NCBI GenBank assembly: GCA_944390745.1
Contig: CALXQK010000020.1
Coordinates: 58,489-122,488 of the forward strand
Direction of reading: 5' to 3'
DNA: 64,000 nt
Source of the DNA: an uncultured Duodenibacillus sp.
Lineage (GTDB): Bacteria; Pseudomonadota; Gammaproteobacteria; Burkholderiales; Burkholderiaceae_F
The notes under the pieces are model-generated. The model was not told the origin of the DNA. It searched no databases and was given only the letters and a program-made list of their open reading frames with translations. The translations under genes and the position numbers were made by a program. Each line of letters opens with the position of its first letter. The stretch's first letter is position 1. Of this stretch, positions 59,051 to 64,000 are shown piece by piece.

Positions 59051-60046
59051 ATGAACTGGACAAGGATTGCCGCGGCAGCGGCGGTTTGCGCAGCCGTCGC
59101 GGGACTCGCGGGCTGCGGCGATGATTCGAAGCCGGGCGCGGCCGCCGGCGAGCAGAAGACGGGTGCGACGACGGTGGGCATCGTGCAGCTCGTTGAGCAC
59201 CCGGCCCTCGATGAGGCCAATCGCGGCATCGTCGCCGCCATGAAGGACCGGGGCATGAAGGTCGAGTTTGACCAGCAAAACGCCCAGGCCGATCAGTCCA
59301 ACCTCGGCAACATTGCGCACCGCTTCGTCACGCAGAAGTACCCGCTCATCTTTGCCATCGCCACGCCCGCCGCGCAAAGCGTTGCCAACGCAACGGATGC
59401 AACGCCCATCGTGGCCACGGCCGTCACCGACTTCGTCTCGGCCAAGCTCGTGAAGTCCAGCGACAAGCCCGGCACCAACGTCACGGGCTCCTCGGACCTC
59501 AATCCCGTCGGCGCGCAGATCGACCTTGCGCTGCAGTTCATGCCGAACGCAAAGACGATCGGCACGATCTACAACAGCTCCGAGCTCAACTCGCAGTTTC
59601 AAGTGAAGATCCTCAAGGATGAGCTTGCCAGGCGCGGCGTGAAGTTCGTCGAGCGCACCGTCTCCTCGGTCAACGACGTGCAGCAGGTTGCGCAGAGCAT
59701 GGTGGGCGAGGTTGACGCGATCTACGTGCCCACCGACAACATCATCGCCTCCTCGATGCCGGTTCTGACCCGCATCACCACGCCGGCAAAGATTCCCGTC
59801 TTTGCCGCCGAGGAGGGCATGCTCAAGGGCGGGGGCCTTGCCACGGTGGGCGTTGACTACTACAACCTCGGCCGCATCGCGGGCGAGATGGGCGCCGACA
59901 TCCTTGAGGGCAAGAGCAAGCCCCAGGACATGCCCATCCGCTATCAGACCGAGTTCAAGGCCAAGGTCAACGGCACCGTCGCCAAGGAGCTCGGCATTGC
60001 GATCCCTGAAGCGCTTCAAAAGACTGCGGAGATCGTGAACTACTAG
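59051..60046 (+). CDS. ABC transporter substrate-binding lipoprotein (TrpX/ABC_sub_bind type)
   Basis: A 331-residue exported lipoprotein. The signal peptide ends with the lipobox LAGC (Cys about 22). VGIVQLVEHPALDEANRGIVAAM and DYYNLGRIAGEMGADILEGK define the ABC_sub_bind (PF04392-like) family, whose members pair with branched-chain-type permeases and have been proposed to bind aromatic amino acids. The ligand is not determined. It heads an operon with a permease and an ATPase. ATG 59051-59053; in-frame codons further upstream cover the structured leader and are not real. Confidence 0.88.
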   Translation: MNWTRIAAAAAVCAAVAGLAGCGDDSKPGAAAGEQKTGATTVGIVQLVEHPALDEANRGIVAAMKDRGMKVEFDQQNAQADQSNLGNIAHRFVTQKYPLIFAIATPAAQSVANATDATPIVATAVTDFVSAKLVKSSDKPGTNVTGSSDLNPVGAQIDLALQFMPNAKTIGTIYNSSELNSQFQVKILKDELARRGVKFVERTVSSVNDVQQVAQSMVGEVDAIYVPTDNIIASSMPVLTRITTPAKIPVFAAEEGMLKGGGLATVGVDYYNLGRIAGEMGADILEGKSKPQDMPIRYQTEFKAKVNGTVAKELGIAIPEALQKTAEIVNY

Positions 60047-60299
60047 TCAAAACCGGTCGGCGGCGCGCCCGCCCGGGGATCTTCGGGCGGGCCTTCGGCC
60101 GTTTGCGAAGGCCCTTTTCGGGATGTCCCGGGGGCTTTTTTGCGCGGCCGTTTGCTGATCTCAGCAAGGGCGGGGAGTCCTTTTCTTTTTCATTTCATTG
60201 CGCAGGACGCCTTGGAAAAAGGCGTCTGCCCGCGCCCCCTCGACAAAAAAGGCGAGGCGGCCCGCTGGCAGCGCGCAAGCAGCATCAAGTTGGCGTTTC
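60047..60299 (+). other. Gap between the binding protein and permease genes
   Basis: A GC-rich hairpin GCCCGCCC/GGGCGGGC (about 60068-60091) without T-tract lies just after the lipoprotein gene. It may cap the abundant binding-protein mRNA and limit read-through. No gene is supported; an in-frame extension of the permease lacks similarity. Confidence 0.45.
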
Positions 60300-61181
60300 A
60301 TGCTCGACATTCTTGTTCCGACGATTGCGCAGGGGCTCCTGTGGGCTCTGCTTGCGCTGGGCGTCTACATTACCTTTCGCGTTCTTGACATTGCCGATCT
60401 GTCGGTTGAGGGAACGTTTCCGCTTGGAGCGGCCGTGGCGGCCACCGCTCTGGTCTCCGGCTGGGGCATTGCCGCAGCCTTTGTTCTTGCCGCCGCCGCA
60501 GGGGCGCTTGCGGGCGTCGTGACGGGGCTTCTGACCACGCGTCTGAAGATTCCGGCGCTTCTGGCGGGCATTCTCACCATGATCGGCCTTTACTCCATCA
60601 ACCTTCACGTGATGGGCAAGGCCAACGTGGCGCTGCTTCGGGTCGAGACGGTCTTTACGCTCGCCGAGGATTTCGGATTGACGCCCGCCATGGCGCTTCT
60701 GGTCGTTGGGGCGGCCGCCGTGCTCGTCGTGGGGCTTGTGATCTACTGGTTTTTCGGCACGGAGCTGGGCACCGCGATTCGCGCCACGGGCAGCAATGCC
60801 CAGATGGCCCGCGCCCAGGGCGTCAACACGAGCCGCATGGTGGTGCTCGGTCTCTTGATCAGCAACGCCCTTGTGGCGCTCTCGGGCGCGCTCGTTGCGC
60901 AGGCCAACGGCTTTGCCGACGTCGGAATGGGCACGGGCACGATCGTCATTGGTCTAGCGTCGGTCATCATCGGCGAGGTGCTCTTCGGCACCCGCAGCTT
61001 CAAGAACTGCCTCATTTCCGTCATTCTGGGCTCGATCGTGTATCGACTCGTGATTGCCGTGGTGCTTGCGCTCGGCATGCCGCCCAACGACCTCAAGCTC
61101 TTTACGGCCATTCTCGTGGCCGCGGCTCTTGCAATGCCCCTGATGCGCGAAAAGATTCGCAGCCGCCGGGTGCGCGGATAA
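60300..61181 (+). CDS. ABC transporter permease (branched-chain type)
   Basis: A 293-residue inner-membrane permease with about eight to nine transmembrane segments. LDIADLSVEGTFPLGAAVAA, LLTTRLKIPALLAGILTMIGLYSINL and GTAIRATGSNAQMARAQGVNTSRMVVLGL (the EAA-like loop that contacts the ATPase) are typical of permeases that work with ABC_sub_bind proteins. The start is ATG 60300-60302, with no strong ribosome binding site. The ATPase gene follows 26 bases after the stop. Confidence 0.9.
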   Translation: MLDILVPTIAQGLLWALLALGVYITFRVLDIADLSVEGTFPLGAAVAATALVSGWGIAAAFVLAAAAGALAGVVTGLLTTRLKIPALLAGILTMIGLYSINLHVMGKANVALLRVETVFTLAEDFGLTPAMALLVVGAAAVLVVGLVIYWFFGTELGTAIRATGSNAQMARAQGVNTSRMVVLGLLISNALVALSGALVAQANGFADVGMGTGTIVIGLASVIIGEVLFGTRSFKNCLISVILGSIVYRLVIAVVLALGMPPNDLKLFTAILVAAALAMPLMREKIRSRRVRG

Positions 61182-61207
61182 CTGCCCTCAAGGAGGCATA
61201 GAAAACC

Positions 61208-61996
61208 ATGCTTATCGTCAAGGACGTCAAAAAGACCTTCTTTCCGGGCAGCGTCAATGAAAAGAAGGCGCTCCAGGGCGTGGACCTCACGCTCGAGGAC
61301 GGCGACTTCGTCACCGTGATCGGCTCCAACGGCGCGGGCAAGTCGACGCTGCTCAACGCCATCGCAGGCGTCTTTCCCGTCGACCAGGGCTCAATTGAAA
61401 TCGACGGCGTCGACATCACGAACATGCCCGAGCACGAGCGGGCGCGCTACATCGGGCGCGTCTTTCAGGACCCGATGAAGGGGACGGCTGCCAACATGAT
61501 GATCGAGGAAAACCTCGCCATGGCAAGCCGCCGCGGCCGCAGGCTGGGGCTGTCCTGGAGCTCCAAGCCCGAGATGGACGCCAGGTTTCGCGAGATGCTG
61601 CGCGAGCTCGATCTGGGACTTGAAGACCGCATGACGGCGCACGTGGGACTGCTTTCGGGCGGCCAGCGCCAGGCTGTGACGCTTTTGATGGCCACGCTCG
61701 TGCGCCCGCACCTGCTGCTTTTGGACGAGCACACTGCGGCGCTTGATCCAAAGACCGCTGAAAAGGTGCTCGGTCTTACCGTGCGGCTTGTCGAGACGCA
61801 CCGCCTCACCACGCTCATGATCACGCACAACATGCGCGACGCGCTGCGCTTCGGCAACCGCCTCATCATGATGCATGCCGGACGCATCGTGGTCGACGTC
61901 AGGGGCGAGGAAAAGAAAAGCCTCACCGTGCCCGACCTTCTCGCGCTCTTTGAAAAGGGCGCCGGGGAGCTGAGCGACCAGATGGTGCTCTCGTAG
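61208..61996 (+). CDS. ABC transporter ATP-binding protein
   Basis: A 262-residue ATPase. The Walker A is GSNGAGKSTLL, the Q-loop follows in GRVFQDPMKGTAANMMIEENL, the signature is LLSGGQRQAVTLL, Walker B is LLLLDEHTAALD and the switch His is in TLMITHNMRDALRFG. AAGGAGG lies before the ATG. It completes a lipoprotein-permease-ATPase importer of unknown small molecule, ending at a terminator. Confidence 0.93.
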   Translation: MLIVKDVKKTFFPGSVNEKKALQGVDLTLEDGDFVTVIGSNGAGKSTLLNAIAGVFPVDQGSIEIDGVDITNMPEHERARYIGRVFQDPMKGTAANMMIEENLAMASRRGRRLGLSWSSKPEMDARFREMLRELDLGLEDRMTAHVGLLSGGQRQAVTLLMATLVRPHLLLLDEHTAALDPKTAEKVLGLTVRLVETHRLTTLMITHNMRDALRFGNRLIMMHAGRIVVDVRGEEKKSLTVPDLLALFEKGAGELSDQMVLS

Positions 61997-62015
61997 CTTC
62001 TTGCCTGCCGCAAGG

Positions 62016-62053
62016 AAAAAAACGCCCGCCGGCGGTCTGCCGGCGGGCGTTTT
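62016..62053. terminator. Bidirectional terminator between the ABC and MFS genes
   Basis: AAAAAAACGCCCGCCGGC pairs with GCCGGCGGGCGTTTT over a short loop, between convergent genes. Confidence 0.88.
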
Positions 62054-62101
62054 GACAGCGGCGTCCGTTGAAAATCCGTCGCATCTGCCGGCTCTGGCGG
62101 C

Positions 62102-63331
62102 CTAAAGCAGGCGGCTCGACCGCGAGGCGACGACGCCGGCGGCGCTCCAGGCGGCGACGGCAAGCGCCGTGAGCAAAAAGCACAGCCCCCAGCTTGCCGT
62201 TTTCTCCAGCACGATGCCGAAGACGAGGGGCCCAAACCCTGCACCGATGTAGCCCAGTCCCTGGGAGAGCGCAGAGATTGCAAGCATCTCGGAGGAGTCC
62301 GCGGACTTGCGGGCCATCAGAAGCATTGCTGCCGAGAGCATGGCGCCCTGGCTTGCGCCTGCAGCCACGCTTGCCGGCAGCAGCCAGACGCCGCCAAGAA
62401 GCCAGCCGCCGATGCCCGCAAGATAAAGCGCCCCAAGAATGAGCGCGGCAAGCGCCTCGCTTTTTACCAGCCGCATGAACGCCGGCGTGAGGATTGAGCT
62501 CGGAAGGCCCGTCGCGAGAAAGACGAAAAACCAGAAGCCCGCGGCCTCGCCTGAGAGCCCCCGGGCGCTTAAAAAGGGCGCAAGCCACGCCCCGACCGTA
62601 TACACCAGCAGCGACTGCAGTCCCATCACGAAGATCAGGGCCGTCGCCGTGCGGCTTTTCAAAAGCCGTACAAAGGGCGTGCGTTTTGCCGCCCCGCAGC
62701 TGCGTTCCCCGGCTCGTCCCCTGCCGGCGGCCGCAGGTGCAAGGACTGCCCAGGCAAGGGCGCCGGCAAGCGCTGCGGCAGCCCAGGCCGCGAGCGTGCC
62801 GTGAATGCCGCCCGCAAGGTTGACAAGCGGCACCGAGGTAAGCCCTCCAATGGCGCCCGAAAGACCGATCACGCCCGTGTAGAGGCCCATCATCGAGGCC
62901 GTGTGCGTGCCGAACCAGTTCTTGATGGCCGCCGGAAGGATGACGTTTAAAAGCGCAATGCCTGCGCCCACCGCAAGGCTTGCCGCAAGGAAAAGGTTCC
63001 AGTCCGAGGTCAGTCGCGCGGCCGCACCCGCAAAGACGATCAAAAGCGATACAAGAACCGCTCGCTTGACGCCGAGCCGCGCGCCAAGCGCCGCGGCAAA
63101 GAACGAAAAGATGCCGAAGGCCGCAATCGGAAGCGCCGCAAGCGTTCCGTACTGCGGGTAGGTGATTGAAAAGACCTTGACGATGGACTCAGCCATGGGG
63201 CCGATGCAGGTCACGGGGCCGCGCAAGAGCATGGCGGCCACCACCACCGCGACGGCGGCAGCCGCAAGGGCCCCGCGCGACGGCGTCAGGGACGGCTGCG
63301 GAGTTTCAGAAGAAGGGGGTGTCGGGGACAT
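62102..63331 (-). CDS. MFS transporter, CynX/NimT-like
   Basis: A 409-residue inner-membrane protein with about twelve transmembrane segments. AMLLRGPVTCIGPMAESIVK, LGARLGVKRAVLVSLLIV (the conserved loop 2-3) and LPAAIKNWFGTHTASMMGLYTG are typical of the CynX/NimT subfamily of cyanate and nitroimidazole permeases; the true substrate is unknown. I start at ATG 63329-63331 (MSPTPPSSETPQPS); 72 in-frame upstream codons are unlike the family. It is monocistronic on the minus strand. Confidence 0.85.
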   Translation of the reverse strand: MSPTPPSSETPQPSLTPSRGALAAAAVAVVVAAMLLRGPVTCIGPMAESIVKVFSITYPQYGTLAALPIAAFGIFSFFAAALGARLGVKRAVLVSLLIVFAGAAARLTSDWNLFLAASLAVGAGIALLNVILPAAIKNWFGTHTASMMGLYTGVIGLSGAIGGLTSVPLVNLAGGIHGTLAAWAAAALAGALAWAVLAPAAAGRGRAGERSCGAAKRTPFVRLLKSRTATALIFVMGLQSLLVYTVGAWLAPFLSARGLSGEAAGFWFFVFLATGLPSSILTPAFMRLVKSEALAALILGALYLAGIGGWLLGGVWLLPASVAAGASQGAMLSAAMLLMARKSADSSEMLAISALSQGLGYIGAGFGPLVFGIVLEKTASWGLCFLLTALAVAAWSAAGVVASRSSRLL

Positions 63332-63754
63332 GGTGCTGCAAAAAAGAATCGCCGCGGCGGCGTCTTGATCAGGGAATCGGCCGCTGCCAGGGGGCGAAGC
63401 GTTGTTTTTTTGTGCGGGCGCAAGGGCCAGCCCGGGCGCCGCAGCTCGAATCGTACCAGCAGGGGGGAATGGACGGCATTGGCGACGTTGAGGACGTCGA
63501 AAGAGAAAGAGCGGCGACTGCAGCGCTCCGAAAAATAGAGTGAGCATCGCATCAAGGCTTTCAGGGCGATGTCGAGAGAAAAGTAAATTCTGAATCAGAC
63601 GGCAGTCTGGGAAAATCGTCTGCGTGATTCAACGCAATATCAAGAAATTGGTGATCCCCAGTGTCGAATAATAATCACAAAATAGATTTTGGAGATTCAT
63701 TCAAGTCGCCTTGAAATATCAGGATTGACCAGGGGAGGGTGCAAGAAAGCAGGC
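63332..63754. other. AT-richer boundary region
   Basis: Past about 63540 the composition falls clearly below that of the rest of the window. No supported gene is present. The change suggests horizontally acquired or mobile DNA next to the transposase fragment. Confidence 0.45.
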
Positions 63755-63907
63755 ATGAGGCTAAACATAGAATCAAAAGAGGGCCGAAGTATTGATTTTT
63801 TATTCGAAATCAATGATTGCTTCGGATTTTCTTGTTTGTCGAGCCTCCTGCTTGATTATTTTTCTGAAGTTGAAGCTGGGGTGGGGCGCAAAATCCGGAC
63901 TTGTTAA
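63755..63907 (+). CDS. Small hypothetical protein
   Basis: A 50-residue frame beginning MRLNIESKEGRSIDFLFEIN with AAGAAAG before the ATG. It contains FGFSCLSSLLLDYFSEVEAG and ends RKIRTC. The base composition is AT-rich and unlike its neighbours. A longer form from TTG 63689 is possible. I recognise no family and cannot show that it is expressed. Confidence 0.3.
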   Translation: MRLNIESKEGRSIDFLFEINDCFGFSCLSSLLLDYFSEVEAGVGRKIRTC

Positions 63908-63931
63908 GCCGGTGAGATAGGCGTGAAGCGC

Positions 63932-64000
63932 TTAAGCGCTAGGCTTGACGGACTTGCTCGTTGCCAAGTCCTCTTCGTATTCAAGCGGCGTCTTCATTGC
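63932..64000 (-). pseudogene. C-terminal end of an IS3-like transposase (cut by window edge)
   Basis: The minus-strand frame ends at TAA (63932-63934) and reads AMKTPLEYEEDLATSKSVKP from the window edge. TPLEYE resembles the C-terminal segment of IS3-family integrase domains. The rest lies outside the window, so it may be intact; I cannot judge. A 14-bp palindrome (AGCGCTTAAGCGCT, 63927-63940) overlaps its stop. Confidence 0.45.

Overview
The window is a high-GC chromosomal segment of a betaproteobacterium. The run gyrA-serC-pheA-hisC-tyrA-aroA-cmk-rpsA-ihfB, followed by fimV, truA and trxB, is the usual Burkholderiales order. guaA-guaB-rnfH and nadE-glnB fit the same group. Tat-exported flavoprotein reductases and a small tetraheme cytochrome suggest an anaerobic, gut-type member such as Sutterellaceae. 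That family-level placement is inference from gene content, not from a marker comparison.

Layout. 1-7.7 kb: a Tat flavoprotein reductase, two aminotransferases and the proline symporter PutP (all minus strand), then a gene-poor stretch with an IS110-like transposase remnant. 7.7-15.2 kb: a DAACS symporter, a cupin gene with a MarR regulator, and purine genes guaA, guaB and purM around rnfH. 15.5-31.7 kb: replication, RNA, cofactor and envelope genes (hda, pcnB, folK, an orphan amino-acid binding protein, tsaD, the SRP RNA gene, dnaX, ybaB, a CorC/HlyC protein, uppP, argH, hemC, hemD, ppa). 31.9-36.5 kb: a minus-strand locus of Tat flavoprotein, tetraheme cytochrome c, response regulator and PhnD-type sensor kinase; the two largest genes are broken. 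36.9-39.0 kb: nadE and glnB. 39.1-39.6 kb: a candidate small RNA and a gene remnant. 40.0-57.9 kb: an OmpA-like protein and the gyrA-to-ihfB cluster, fimV, truA and trxB. 58-63.3 kb: an Smr protein, a three-gene ABC importer and an MFS transporter. The right edge is AT-richer DNA with the end of an IS3-like transposase.

How genes work together. serC, pheA, hisC, tyrA and aroA feed amino-acid synthesis, and cmk, rpsA and ihfB serve nucleotide supply, translation and chromosome structure. guaB and guaA make GMP from IMP. hemC and hemD are consecutive haem steps. The 31.9-36.5 kb genes look like a sensor-regulated periplasmic respiratory reductase: the kinase would sense an acceptor, the regulator would switch on the genes, and the cytochrome would pass electrons to the flavoprotein. 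In this genome the kinase carries two in-frame TGA codons and the flavoprotein two frameshifts, so the pathway seems to be decaying while regulator and cytochrome remain intact.

Most notable points: the decayed reductase locus; dnaX with its tau C-terminal domain in the +1 frame; GyrA with Gln at both main quinolone-resistance positions (83 and 87, E. coli numbering); and a candidate sRNA with promoter-like boxes, three stem-loops and a terminator near 39.15-39.27 kb.
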